From NCBI GenBank assembly GCA_017450215.1, contig JAFSVH010000022.1, forward strand, positions 1-59,701: 59,701 bases of DNA, read 5' to 3'. Source of the DNA: Bacilli bacterium (GTDB lineage: Bacteria; Bacillota_I; Bacilli_A; ML615J-28; CAG-698). The notes beneath the pieces were generated by a model. That model was not told the DNA's origin. It searched no databases and worked only from the letters and a program-made list of their open reading frames with translations. The translations under genes and the position numbers were made by a program. Shown here in pieces: positions 32,432-41,367 of this stretch; position 1 is the first letter of the stretch; each line of letters begins with the position of its first letter.

Positions 32432-34683
32432 AACAAATAATATATGAATCTGGAATCTTAAGTAATGAGTTTATTAATGCATTAATTAATAATTTAATAT
32501 TAGTTGTTATCCCAATTGTATTATTATTCATGGGCTTTAGTAGTTTATTGTTCATTATTAGTTATCTAGCATATCTTATGTTTTTAATTATTAAACATAA
32601 AAAAGAAATATTAATATTAACAATAATTCTTTCTTTTCTTTTATCATTATCTTTTATTATTCATAATCAAATATATGATGTTAATAATCATATGAATGAA
32701 ATTGTTGAATATGAAGGGTTGATTATTGATAAATTGAAATATGAAAATAATCATTACAATGATAAACATTACAATGATAAACATTACAATGATAATCATT
32801 ATGATGATAATCATTATTATAGATATGTAGTAAGAAAGAGAAATTACATATTTTTTAACAAGTCATATGTCTATAGTAAGGAAGAATTTGAAATTGGAGA
32901 ATATATAAAATGTATTGGAATAGTAAAAGAGATTGATGGAGAAAAGATAGAACATCAATTTAATTATGAGAGATATTTAAATCATTCAAAAATAAGAATG
33001 GTTATAAATTCAGATGAGATAGAAAAAATAGATAATAAATTCACCTTTCACATTATAAAGAAAATAGTATATCGATATTTAGATAATAATTTTGAAGGAG
33101 ATACTAAATCATTAATTAAAGGGCTTATCTTAGGTGATACTAGTGAATTTGATGATAATTTGAAGGAAGCACTTAAAATAAATGGAGTATTACATTTGTT
33201 TGCTATTTCTGGTTTGCATGTGAATTTATTTATTTCATTATTTGTTTTTATATTTCGTCATTTCAAATTAAAAGACGAAATTATAGAAAAAATAATACTA
33301 ATATTTTTATTTTTATATCTTGTGCTTACAACTTTTGCAGTATCTATATTTAGAGCTAGTTTAATGTATTTGTTCCAAATTATTAATAAAAAATATTTTG
33401 TTAATTTCTTTTCAAGTATCGATGTGATATCGATTGTGTTCTTTGTGCTTTTGTTAATTAATCCATATTATGCATATAATATAGGTTTTATATTAAGCTT
33501 TTTAGTAAGCTTTATTATTTTATTACTTCAAGCCTTGTTAAAGGGGAAAAACAATAGTTTTCAAATATTCATTATTTCATTAATATGTAATCTGTTTACA
33601 TTACCCGTTATTATAAACATCAATTATGAATACAATATTATATCTCCAATTTTTAATGTGCTTTATATAAATATTGTATCTATAATTATCCTTCCGTTAT
33701 CACTTATGACTATTGTTTTTCCTCCTTTAGCCTTATTGTTTGATTATGTGGTTTTATTGTTTTTTAATCTTATAGATTTAACTAGTAAGATCAATCTTCC
33801 GCTAAGATTACCTTATTTTAATAATCTATCTTTATTTTTATATTATTTGTTACTTATTGTTTCTGTGACTGGTTTTAAAAAAATAAAGAAGATATCAGCT
33901 TTATTATTAATAATATTTATTATTAGTCTTAATCAATTTGGTTCATTTACTTTTAAACCAAAAGTAGATTTTCTATATTTAAATGATGGTGAAGCATCAA
34001 TTATAAGGTGTCACAATGATGTGATAGTGATTGATACCGGTAATGGGCATAATGATGAAGTGTTGGAATTTTTATTATCAAAGGGAATTAGAAAGATTGA
34101 TTATTTAATAATAACACATGATCATGATGATCATTGTGGGAGCGTAAATACTATATTACAGAAAATAAAAGTAAATCATATTTTATTATCTTGCTATTCT
34201 ATTCAAGAATATGACAATAAAGAAATAGTGCTTGCAAATCAAAAAATCAAATTCGGATGTTTTGAGATGGACTTTTTAGCACCAATAAAAGAGGGAAGAG
34301 AAGAAAATGATAATAGTATAATTATGGTTTTGAATATTAATTATAATGGAAGTACAAAAAATATATTATTTACGGGCGATGCAACAATAAATGAAGAAAG
34401 AGAAATAATAGAAAAACTCAAATTAACCTATGATCATATAGATATTATAAAAGTAGGTCATCATGGTTCTAATACATCAACTTGTGATGATTTACTTAAT
34501 GCAGTAAAAATAGATTATGCTGTTATTATGGTTGGTGAAGAAAGAAAAAAAACACATCCGAATACAGAAGTTATAAACAGATTAAGTGAAAAAGGAATAA
34601 AAATATTTAGTACAATTGAATGTTATTCTATGTCGATAGAATTAATTAGAGATGAAGTAGTATTTTATACTTTAAAAGAATGA
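32419..34683 (+). CDS. comEC: ComEC/Rec2 DNA uptake channel
   Basis: The 754-residue protein has N-terminal helices and an OB-like loop domain, the competence core (LILGDTSEFDDNLKEALKINGVLHLFAISGLHVNLF), many membrane helices, and a C-terminal metallo-beta-lactamase-type domain with THDHDDHCGS and VGHHGSNTST. It carries single-stranded DNA across the membrane and probably degrades the other strand. An unusual His/Tyr/Asn/Asp tract made by 15 bp tandem repeats lies at residues 112-136. It ends in TGA. Confidence 0.95.
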   Translation: MRRIKQIIYESGILSNEFINALINNLILVVIPIVLLFMGFSSLLFIISYLAYLMFLIIKHKKEILILTIILSFLLSLSFIIHNQIYDVNNHMNEIVEYEGLIIDKLKYENNHYNDKHYNDKHYNDNHYDDNHYYRYVVRKRNYIFFNKSYVYSKEEFEIGEYIKCIGIVKEIDGEKIEHQFNYERYLNHSKIRMVINSDEIEKIDNKFTFHIIKKIVYRYLDNNFEGDTKSLIKGLILGDTSEFDDNLKEALKINGVLHLFAISGLHVNLFISLFVFIFRHFKLKDEIIEKIILIFLFLYLVLTTFAVSIFRASLMYLFQIINKKYFVNFFSSIDVISIVFFVLLLINPYYAYNIGFILSFLVSFIILLLQALLKGKNNSFQIFIISLICNLFTLPVIININYEYNIISPIFNVLYINIVSIIILPLSLMTIVFPPLALLFDYVVLLFFNLIDLTSKINLPLRLPYFNNLSLFLYYLLLIVSVTGFKKIKKISALLLIIFIISLNQFGSFTFKPKVDFLYLNDGEASIIRCHNDVIVIDTGNGHNDEVLEFLLSKGIRKIDYLIITHDHDDHCGSVNTILQKIKVNHILLSCYSIQEYDNKEIVLANQKIKFGCFEMDFLAPIKEGREENDNSIIMVLNINYNGSTKNILFTGDATINEEREIIEKLKLTYDHIDIIKVGHHGSNTSTCDDLLNAVKIDYAVIMVGEERKKTHPNTEVINRLSEKGIKIFSTIECYSMSIELIRDEVVFYTLKE
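32752..32826 (+). repeat. 15 bp tandem repeat inside comEC
   Basis: CATTACAATGATAAA occurs twice exactly (32752-32781), then with one, three and more changes to 32826. It encodes HYNDK-HYNDK-HYNDN-HYDDN-HYYRY. The unit keeps frame, so copy number changes alter length only. Confidence 0.9.
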
Positions 34684-34728
34684 GGTGTTATGGTAAAATG
34701 TATATATAAAAAGATTAAAAGGTGTGAT

Positions 34729-35682
34729 ATGGAAAATGTTTATTTATATAAAGGAAAAGAAGAATTAATAATTCGTAATAAGATTGATAGTATTGTTTCT
34801 TCTGTTAAAATTCCTTCATTTAATAAAACTATATATGATTTAGAAATTTCTTTACTTAGTGAAGCTGTTAATGATTGTTATACTATTCCATTAATGGGAA
34901 AGAAAAAAATAGTTATTATTCGTAATCCTCATTTTCTAGAAAAGAATAATAGTAATAATAATGGAATTAGAAGCTTAATTAATTATTTAAGGAAGCCTAA
35001 TGATGATTGTATTTTAATTATTGATGCTACAGGAATTGAAATAGATGAAAAGAGTGAAGTTTATCTTGCAATTGAAAAAGCAGGAGAAGTATCAGATACA
35101 AAGAATTTAAGTGATGTCGAGATGAAGGGTTGGTTAAAAAGCCAATTCATTATGAAACAGATTCTAATCGATGAAGATGCTATTAATTTATTCTTTGAAT
35201 ATATTGGCTATAATTTAGTTAGAGGAAAACAAGAAGTAGATAAATTGATTAATTATCTAGGAGATAAAAAAACAGTTTCAATAAAAGATATTGAAACTGT
35301 TGTAACAGATTATGGTGAAACTGACATCTTTAGTTTAACTCAAGCAATCAATGATAAGGATAAAGCATTAGTTCATAAAAAGTATCGTGAATTAATAAAG
35401 AATGGATATGATCAAATTCAACTATTAAATTTGATTTATAAGATGTTTAAGAATTTATATCAAATAAAAATAATGCTAGCACAAGGGATTAATAAAAATG
35501 AAATGGCTTCTATTCTAGGTGTTTCACCAGGTAGATACTACTATTTATCTAGAGATGCTAGTAAATTTGATATGGAGACTATTGAAAAGACTTTATATAA
35601 TATTACGGAATTAGATTATAGAATTAAAACAGGTCAAATTGATAAAGCCACAGGTATGGATTTATTATTATTTGGAATGTGA
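34729..35682 (+). CDS. holA: DNA polymerase III subunit delta
   Basis: The 317-residue clamp-loader subunit starts at 34729 (AAAGGTG before it), where the sequence MENVYLYKGKEELIIRNKI matches the usual delta start; the in-frame ATG at 34690 would add 13 odd residues. Further family features are LLSEAVNDCYTIPLMGKKKIVIIRNP, DIFSLTQAINDKDKALVHKKY, and the C-terminal LGVSPGRYYYLSRDA, then TGQID. It follows comEC, as in Bacillus. Confidence 0.92.
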   Translation: MENVYLYKGKEELIIRNKIDSIVSSVKIPSFNKTIYDLEISLLSEAVNDCYTIPLMGKKKIVIIRNPHFLEKNNSNNNGIRSLINYLRKPNDDCILIIDATGIEIDEKSEVYLAIEKAGEVSDTKNLSDVEMKGWLKSQFIMKQILIDEDAINLFFEYIGYNLVRGKQEVDKLINYLGDKKTVSIKDIETVVTDYGETDIFSLTQAINDKDKALVHKKYRELIKNGYDQIQLLNLIYKMFKNLYQIKIMLAQGINKNEMASILGVSPGRYYYLSRDASKFDMETIEKTLYNITELDYRIKTGQIDKATGMDLLLFGM

Positions 35683-35689
35683 AAAATTA

Positions 35690-35717
35690 AAAAGGGCAAC
35701 TTTCATTGCCCTTAATA
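35690..35717. terminator. Bidirectional terminator between holA and rpsT
   Basis: AAGGGCAA (35692-35699) pairs with TTGCCCTT (35706-35713), with A's before and T's after, so it can serve both converging genes. Confidence 0.8.
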
Positions 35718-35758
35718 ATATAATTAACCTTGATAATAATAAATATAAAAATATTTAA

Positions 35759-36022
35759 TTAAGCAAGAGTATTTACTAATTTTTGCAAACGAGATTTATG
35801 TCTAGAAGCATTGTTCTTTTGTAAGAATCCTTTTGCAACAGCTTTATCTAATTTAGTATTAGCTTCGTTTAAAGCATTGATTGCAACATCCTTATTATTT
35901 TCTGCTACAGCTTTTTCTACAGCTTTGATAGCAGTCTTGATTGAAGATTTGAAACTTGCATTCATTAATCTTTGCTTTTCATTAGTAAGGTTACGCTTCT
36001 TTTGTTGTTTAATATTAGCCAT
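35759..36022 (-). CDS. rpsT: Ribosomal protein S20
   Basis: The 87-residue, Lys/Ala-rich helical protein has the S20 pattern: MANIKQQKKRNLTNEKQRLMN, SFKSSIKTAIKAVEKAV, KLDKAVAKGFLQKNNASRHKSRLQKLVN. It binds 16S rRNA in the 30S subunit. It is the only reverse-strand gene between 16 and 59 kb, with its own promoter. The RBS is GGAGG. Confidence 0.97.
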   Translation of the reverse strand: MANIKQQKKRNLTNEKQRLMNASFKSSIKTAIKAVEKAVAENNKDVAINALNEANTKLDKAVAKGFLQKNNASRHKSRLQKLVNTLA

Positions 36023-36052
36023 TCTTAACCTCCATATATTTACTACTATACG

Positions 36053-36058
36053 ATTATA
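36053..36058 (-). promoter_or_regulatory. -10 element of rpsT
   Basis: On the minus strand TGgTATAAT occurs, with the hexamer at 36053-36058, about 30 bp before the start codon. Confidence 0.5.
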
Positions 36059-36146
36059 CCATCGTTTAGTTAAAAAGTAAAGAAAAGATTTAATTTTTTA
36101 TTGGTAATGCGATGGCATTAAACTTTATTTTAAATTTTGTTTTTGA

Positions 36147-36152
36147 TATAAT
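36147..36152 (+). promoter_or_regulatory. Extended -10 before the flavoprotein gene
   Basis: TGaTATAAT with the hexamer at 36147-36152. It supports the start at 36178 rather than the in-frame ATG at 36112. Confidence 0.5.
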
Positions 36153-36177
36153 CGATAATAGTTTTGAGGTAATTAAT

Positions 36178-37350
36178 ATGAGAATTGCGATTGTTGGTGG
36201 TGGAGCAAGTGGAGTCCTTGCTGGTATACTATTAAAAATGTATAGGCCTGAATATGAAGTTACAATCTATGAACAAAATGATAGGGTATTAAAAAAATTA
36301 CTATCTACAGGAAATGGGATGTGTAATTTTGATAATATAAATAGTAATGATGCTAATAATTATAATAATGAATTAATTAAAGATTTAATTAATAAATATG
36401 ATTATAAATTTATTGTATCTTTATTTAAAGAATTAGGAATTGCATCATTTATTGATGATGAAGGCAGGATTTATCCTTATTCAAGAAAAGCAAGTAATGT
36501 TGTTACGATATTAATGGCAAATTTAAAATTGTATAATGTTAATGTTAGATGTAATGAATTAGTATATGATGTAAGAATTGTTAATAATAAATATTATATA
36601 AATAATTCAGAATATGATATTTGTATCTTTGCCTGTGGTGGTTGTGCATCAATTAATTATGATTATAATTTCAAAGATATATGCAGATCTCTTGGTTTAA
36701 ATTGGATTAGAAATTATCCTTCACTTACTGCTTTAAAAGTTAAAGAGAATGTAAAAGCAATGAGTGGGCTTCGCCTAAAAGGAAATGTAAGTTATTATAG
36801 GGGAACAAAAGAGGATTTAAAATTAATCGAGAGAAGAAATGGTGAAATATTGTTTAAAGATGATGGCTTGTCTGGAATAGTAATGTTTGAATTATCTCGT
36901 AATTATGATCCTAAATATATTAATAAAGTTAAAATTGATTTATTTGATTGTCTTAATAATAAAGAATTAGAAGATATGATTCAAACTAATTATCATAAAT
37001 TTTTATCTCTACCTGATGCTTTAATCGGTCTTGTACCTAAGATGGTTGGACTTGATGTTATCAAAAGAGAAAATAATGATATTAGAAATATTGCTAATTG
37101 TTTAAAGAATTATGAATTTAGTATTATTGGTTTATATGATTATAATTATGCACAAGTCATGAGAGGTGGGCTTGATTTGAAAGAACTTGATATCAATAGT
37201 TTTGAATCTTTAAAATATAAAGACTTATATTTTATTGGTGAAGGTGTAGATATTGATGGTACATGTGGTGGTTTTAATTTACATTTTGCTTGGGTTAGCG
37301 CTATATGTGCTGTAAAGAATATACTAAAAATTAAAAGGGGGCAAGAATGA
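36178..37350 (+). CDS. HI0933/YhiN-family FAD-dependent oxidoreductase
   Basis: The 390-residue protein starts with the FAD site MRIAIVGGGASGVLAGI, then YEQNDRVLKKLLSTGNGMCNFDN, and ends with YFIGEGVDIDGTCGGFNLHFAWVSAICA. These mark the HI0933 (BaiN-like) flavoprotein family, with variously proposed but mostly unproven substrates. The start follows GAGGTAATTAAT. It overlaps pgsA by 4 bp, so the two share a transcript. Confidence 0.9.
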   Translation: MRIAIVGGGASGVLAGILLKMYRPEYEVTIYEQNDRVLKKLLSTGNGMCNFDNINSNDANNYNNELIKDLINKYDYKFIVSLFKELGIASFIDDEGRIYPYSRKASNVVTILMANLKLYNVNVRCNELVYDVRIVNNKYYINNSEYDICIFACGGCASINYDYNFKDICRSLGLNWIRNYPSLTALKVKENVKAMSGLRLKGNVSYYRGTKEDLKLIERRNGEILFKDDGLSGIVMFELSRNYDPKYINKVKIDLFDCLNNKELEDMIQTNYHKFLSLPDALIGLVPKMVGLDVIKRENNDIRNIANCLKNYEFSIIGLYDYNYAQVMRGGLDLKELDINSFESLKYKDLYFIGEGVDIDGTCGGFNLHFAWVSAICAVKNILKIKRGQE

Positions 37351-37964
37351 AGAAAATGAATTTACCCAATAAACTAACATTGCTTAGAGTTTTGTTAGTA
37401 CCATTTATTATTATTCTTCCACTGTTAAGCTATATAGATAAAGAAAATAATTTCTTGAATTATTCATTATATAGTTCATTAACAATTTTAGATTTAATAA
37501 TTTTGATTATCTTTTGTGTTGCTTCCTTTACTGATTATTTAGATGGACATATTGCTAGAAAATATAATTTAGTGACTGATTTTGGAAAGTTTTTAGATCC
37601 GTTAGCTGATAAGATCTTAGTTGTAACAACAATGATTTATATTTTGGTATCAAATAAATATGAAGGTATTATCAATATTATATTTGGTGCTTGCATTGCT
37701 TTGGTGGTTGCTCGTGAATTTGCGATATCTGGATTAAGAATGATAGCTGCTACAAAGAATAAGGTCATAGCAGCTAGCAAATGGGGTAAGGTTAAGACTG
37801 TGAGTCAAATGGTAATGATTATTGTAATGTTAATAAATAATTTGCCATTTAGTTTAATTAATGTTCCACTTGATTTGGTTTTATTATGTGCATCTACTGC
37901 CCTTACAATCATTTCTGGTGTTGATTATTTTATAAAGAATAAAGGTGTGATAAGCACAATGTAA
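37347..37964 (+). CDS. pgsA: CDP-diacylglycerol-glycerol-3-phosphate phosphatidyltransferase
   Basis: The 205-residue membrane enzyme makes phosphatidylglycerol phosphate. It carries the CDP-alcohol phosphotransferase motif in TDYLDGHIARKYNLVTDFG followed by KFLDPLADK, and begins with NLPNKLTLLRVLLVPF. In Bacillus pgsA is followed by cinA and recA; here recA follows directly after 32 bp and cinA is missing from this place. Confidence 0.95.
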   Translation: MKKMNLPNKLTLLRVLLVPFIIILPLLSYIDKENNFLNYSLYSSLTILDLIILIIFCVASFTDYLDGHIARKYNLVTDFGKFLDPLADKILVVTTMIYILVSNKYEGIINIIFGACIALVVAREFAISGLRMIAATKNKVIAASKWGKVKTVSQMVMIIVMLINNLPFSLINVPLDLVLLCASTALTIISGVDYFIKNKGVISTM

Positions 37965-37996
37965 TAAAACGTGGTTAAGATAAAAAGGAGAAAAAA

Positions 37997-39031
37997 ATGA
38001 AAGAAGAAAAAGAAGTATTAACAATTGAAGAAAAGCAAAAGGCGTTAAGTGATACCTTTAAACAAATAGAAAAGCAATTTGGTAAAGGCTCAATTATGAG
38101 ACTTGGCGATAAAGTATATGAGAATATGGAAGTAGTAAAGACAGGTTCAATTACACTTGATATGGCTCTTGGTGTTGGTGGTTATCCTAAAGGAAGAATA
38201 ATTGAAATATATGGACCAGAAAGTAGTGGTAAAACTACTATGGCTTTACATGCGATTGCTGAAGCGCAAAAGGCAGGAGGCTATGCTGCTTTTATTGATG
38301 CAGAGCATGCACTAGATCCTAATTATGCTAGAGCATTAGGTGTTGATGTTGATAATTTAATTTTATCTCAACCAGATACAGGTGAACAAGCATTAGAAAT
38401 CACTGAACAATTAGTTAGAAGTAATGCGATATCAATTGTAGTAATTGACTCTGTTGCAGCACTTGTTCCAAAGGTTGAAATTGATGGTGATATGGGTGAT
38501 TCTCATGTTGGCCTTCAAGCTCGTTTGATGAGCCAAGCAATGAGAAAATTAAGTGGTATCATCAGTAAGACAAATACTGTTGCTATTTTTATCAACCAAA
38601 TAAGAGAAAAAGTAGGTGTTATGTTTGGTAGTCCTGAAACAACATCAGGTGGTAGAGCTCTTAAATTCTATGCAACTATTAGACTAGACATTAGAAGAGT
38701 TGAAGGAATTAAGCAAGGCGATAATGTAATTGGCAATTTAACAAGAATTAAAGTAGTAAAGAACAAAGTTGCTGCTCCATTTAAGACTGCAGAAATTGAA
38801 ATCATTTATGGTCGTGGTGTTTGCTATGAAGCTGAATTATTAGATTTAGCTGTTGAACGTGATATCATTAATAAGAGTGGAGCATGGTTCAGTTATAATG
38901 GTGAAAAGATTGGTCAAGGTAGAGAAAATGTAAAAGCATTTCTTAAAGCTAATCCTGCTTTCGCAAGTGATATCGAGGAATTAGTAAGAAATTATGACAA
39001 TGGATTAAAAGAAAAGAAAATAGCTGACTAA
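37997..39031 (+). CDS. recA: Recombinase RecA
   Basis: The 344-residue recombinase has Walker [10 protein letters not shown] (about residues 74-82), [14 protein letters not shown], loop L2 region [23 protein letters not shown], and [17 protein letters not shown]. It coats single-stranded DNA for strand exchange and the SOS response. AAAAAGGAG precedes the ATG. No LexA-like operator is obvious upstream; the gap to pgsA is too short for a strong promoter. Confidence 0.98.
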   Translation: MKEEKEVLTIEEKQKALSDTFKQIEKQFGKGSIMRLGDKVYENMEVVKTGSITLDMALGVGGYPKGRIIEIYGPESSGKTTMALHAIAEAQKAGGYAAFIDAEHALDPNYARALGVDVDNLILSQPDTGEQALEITEQLVRSNAISIVVIDSVAALVPKVEIDGDMGDSHVGLQARLMSQAMRKLSGIISKTNTVAIFINQIREKVGVMFGSPETTSGGRALKFYATIRLDIRRVEGIKQGDNVIGNLTRIKVVKNKVAAPFKTAEIEIIYGRGVCYEAELLDLAVERDIINKSGAWFSYNGEKIGQGRENVKAFLKANPAFASDIEELVRNYDNGLKEKKIAD

Positions 39032-39040
39032 AATAATATT

Positions 39041-39074
39041 AAGGCAAATTCAAGGTTTTGAATTTGCTTTTTTC
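39041..39074 (+). terminator. Terminator after recA
   Basis: GCAAATTC (39044-39051) pairs with GAATTTGC (39060-39067), then six or more T's. Confidence 0.8.
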
Positions 39075-39133
39075 TTGATTAATTTTCTAGTTTAATGTAA
39101 AATCTAGGTATCTATTTACTATGGAGGTTAAAT

Positions 39134-39325
39134 ATGGCAGTAAAAAGTATTTTTACTAATAAGTTATTTCTAGTTATATATAGTATAACTATGTTAGCTT
39201 TAGTTTTCTTTTGCGATATGAATATTTATATCGGTGCTGGTTTAATCATTGCTTATTATCTCATAGTGAAGAAGAGCAATGTGTGGAAGGATCATTCCAC
39301 AGAATTAAGCAAGATATTTGCTTAA
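39134..39325 (+). CDS. Small two-helix membrane protein
   Basis: The 63-residue protein has a short basic start, two membrane helices (about 10-27 and 30-46) and a polar tail (SNVWKDHSTELSKIFA). ATGGAGG precedes its start. I recognise no family. The last codons form a hairpin (TAAGCAA/TTGCTTA, 39307-39324), and two more hairpins follow before rny. Confidence 0.6.
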   Translation: MAVKSIFTNKLFLVIYSITMLALVFFCDMNIYIGAGLIIAYYLIVKKSNVWKDHSTELSKIFA

Positions 39326-39337
39326 TAAATTTTTTAA

Positions 39338-39437
39338 GCGTAAATAATGTTTTAAAAAAATGAAAAAATTGAATGTAAAACTATTTACGCAAACAATATA
39401 TTTCTTGAGATTGGTCAATTTTTACCAATCTCTTTTT
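39338..39437 (+). terminator. Two hairpins after the small gene, the second a terminator
   Basis: GCGTAAATA (39338-39346) pairs perfectly with TATTTACGC (39382-39390) around a 35 bp AT-rich loop. Then GAGATTGGT (39407-39415) pairs with ACCAATCTC (39424-39432), followed by T's. The second is a typical intrinsic terminator; the role of the first is unclear. Confidence 0.65.
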
Positions 39438-39489
39438 TATAACCTTAAATTTATATTAATTAACTTTTGACTAAAATTATTATTTAGTG

Positions 39490-39542
39490 TATAATGTTAA
39501 AGGCAATTGAATTTGAGTGCAAGAACTGGGCCTGTGTCTTGC
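39490..39542 (+). promoter_or_regulatory. rny promoter and leader hairpin
   Basis: TATAAT (39490-39495) would start an RNA about 85 nt ahead of rny. In the leader GCAAGA (39519-39524) pairs with TCTTGC (39537-39542) around a GC-rich loop with GGGCC. Confidence 0.4.
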
Positions 39543-39586
39543 CAAGATTATAAATTGTTTTAAATGAACAAGGATGGAGGAATACA

Positions 39587-41164
39587 ATGATATCATTAAT
39601 GATATTAGATGCCTTAAACATTGTTGTTCCTATTATTGTTGGTGTGGTTACTTTAGCTGCTGGTGCTTTACTTGGCTTTTTCTTTCATCAATATAAGATG
39701 AAGAAAGCTAATAAGTCAGCAGAAAAGATAATCGAAGACGCAAAGAAAGAAGCTGAACTAAATAAAAAGAATTTAGTAATTGAAGCTAAACAAGAAATTC
39801 ATCAACTTAAAGTTGAAGCTGATAAGGAGATTAGAGAGAGAAAGAAAAACGTTCAAGATCTTGAAAACAAAGTTAATCAAAGAGATGCACGTTTAGATGG
39901 TAGAAGTGCTACTCTTGATAAACGTGAGGAATCTTTATTACAAAAAGAACATAAACTTGATAATCGCCGCGCCGAGTTAGATCAACAATATGCGAAAGCT
40001 GAACAACTTGTCAAGGATCAAGAACAAAAGCTAATTGAAATAGCTGCATTGACTCAAGAAAGTGCTCGTGAAATAGTAATGAGTAGAGTCGAAGAGGAAA
40101 TGGCTGCGGAAGTAACAAATTACATCCGTGAGCAAGAGGAAATAGCAAAGAACGAATCAAAGAAAAAAGCTCGTGTTTTGCTAGCAAATGCTATTCAGCA
40201 GTATGCTGGTGATGCTGTTCAAGAGAAAACAGTATCTACAGTTGCTTTGCCAAATGATGAGATGAAGGGTCGAATCATTGGTCGTGAGGGAAGAAATATT
40301 CGTGCAATTGAATCTGCAACTGGAGTTGACATCTTAGTAGATGATACGCCTGAAGTTGTAGTACTATCATCTTTTGATCCAATTAGAAGAGAGATTGCAA
40401 GAAGAGTAGTTGAGACATTAGTTAGTGATGGTAGAATCCAACCACAACGTATCGAAGAATTAGTTACTAAGTTTACTAAGGAACTAGATAACGAAGTGAG
40501 AGAAGCTGGTGAAAAGGCAATCTTTGATACAGGTATAGGAAAGATTCATCCGGAATTAGTAAAGATATTAGGTCGTTTAAAGTATCGTACAAGCTATGGA
40601 CAAAACGTTTTAACACATTCTATCGAGGTTGCAATGCTTACTGGTAAGCTTGCTGCTGAGATTGGAGAGAATGAAACATTAGCTCGCCGTGCTGGTTTGC
40701 TTCATGATATTGGAAAAGCTATGGATTCTGAAATGGAAGGAAGCCATGTTGACATCGGTTTAGAAATAGCTAACATTTATCATGAGAAGAAAGAAGTAGT
40801 TGATGCTATTGGTTCTCACCATGGTGATAGAGAAGCAGAAACTGTAATTGCGCATTTAGTTGCTGCTGCTGATACTTTATCTGCTGCTAGACCTGGAGCA
40901 AGAAGTGAATCACTTGATAATTATATTAAGAGATTAACTGCTTTAGAAGATATGTGTAATAATTTTAAAGGTGTTGATAAAGCTTATGCTTTACAAGCTG
41001 GACGTGAAGTTAGAATTTTAGTTAAACCTGAAGAAATCAACGATGACCAAGCTTATATCATGGCAAGAGATATTAAGAATAGCATCGAAAAGAATCTACA
41101 ATATCCAGGAACAATTAAAGTTATTGTTATTCGTGAAATTAGAGCACAAGAAGTAGCAAAATAA
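39587..41164 (+). CDS. rny: Ribonuclease Y
   Basis: The 525-residue endoribonuclease starts RNA decay. Seen: an N-terminal membrane helix (about 8-30), a long charged coiled coil (about 35-195), a KH domain with [21 protein letters not shown] (about 226-246), and an HD domain with [24 protein letters not shown] and SHHGD. It is membrane-bound with its active site in the cytosol. ATGGAGGA precedes the start. In Bacillus ymdB follows directly; here two giant lipoprotein genes lie in between. Confidence 0.98.
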   Translation: MISLMILDALNIVVPIIVGVVTLAAGALLGFFFHQYKMKKANKSAEKIIEDAKKEAELNKKNLVIEAKQEIHQLKVEADKEIRERKKNVQDLENKVNQRDARLDGRSATLDKREESLLQKEHKLDNRRAELDQQYAKAEQLVKDQEQKLIEIAALTQESAREIVMSRVEEEMAAEVTNYIREQEEIAKNESKKKARVLLANAIQQYAGDAVQEKTVSTVALPNDEMKGRIIGREGRNIRAIESATGVDILVDDTPEVVVLSSFDPIRREIARRVVETLVSDGRIQPQRIEELVTKFTKELDNEVREAGEKAIFDTGIGKIHPELVKILGRLKYRTSYGQNVLTHSIEVAMLTGKLAAEIGENETLARRAGLLHDIGKAMDSEMEGSHVDIGLEIANIYHEKKEVVDAIGSHHGDREAETVIAHLVAAADTLSAARPGARSESLDNYIKRLTALEDMCNNFKGVDKAYALQAGREVRILVKPEEINDDQAYIMARDIKNSIEKNLQYPGTIKVIVIREIRAQEVAK

Positions 41165-41183
41165 AATTAAATAATCAAAAATT

Positions 41184-41229
41184 AGCATTGCTTGAAATTT
41201 GTATGACAAAGGACAAGCAATGTTTTTTT
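41184..41229 (+). terminator. Terminator after rny
   Basis: CATTGCTTG (41186-41194) pairs with CAAGCAATG (41214-41222), then seven T's. Confidence 0.8.
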
Positions 41230-41259
41230 ATAATATCTTGTATTTAATATTTAATTCTA

Positions 41260-41288
41260 TTGATTAAGAATGAAAAATATAGTATAAT
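41260..41288 (+). promoter_or_regulatory. Promoter of the giant lipoprotein gene
   Basis: TTGATT (41260-41265), 17 bp, TATAAT (41283-41288). The predicted leader is about 75 nt long. Confidence 0.65.
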
Positions 41289-41367
41289 CGTAATGTAGAT
41301 TAAAAAAGGAATAAATCTACTTTATTACTATTTTTAAATTATTTTAAATAATTGGAAGGAATAACCT

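Noticed and set aside
32752..32826. Short direct repeats that might be a CRISPR array
   Set aside because: The units are contiguous without spacers, keep the comEC frame and are only 15 bp long.
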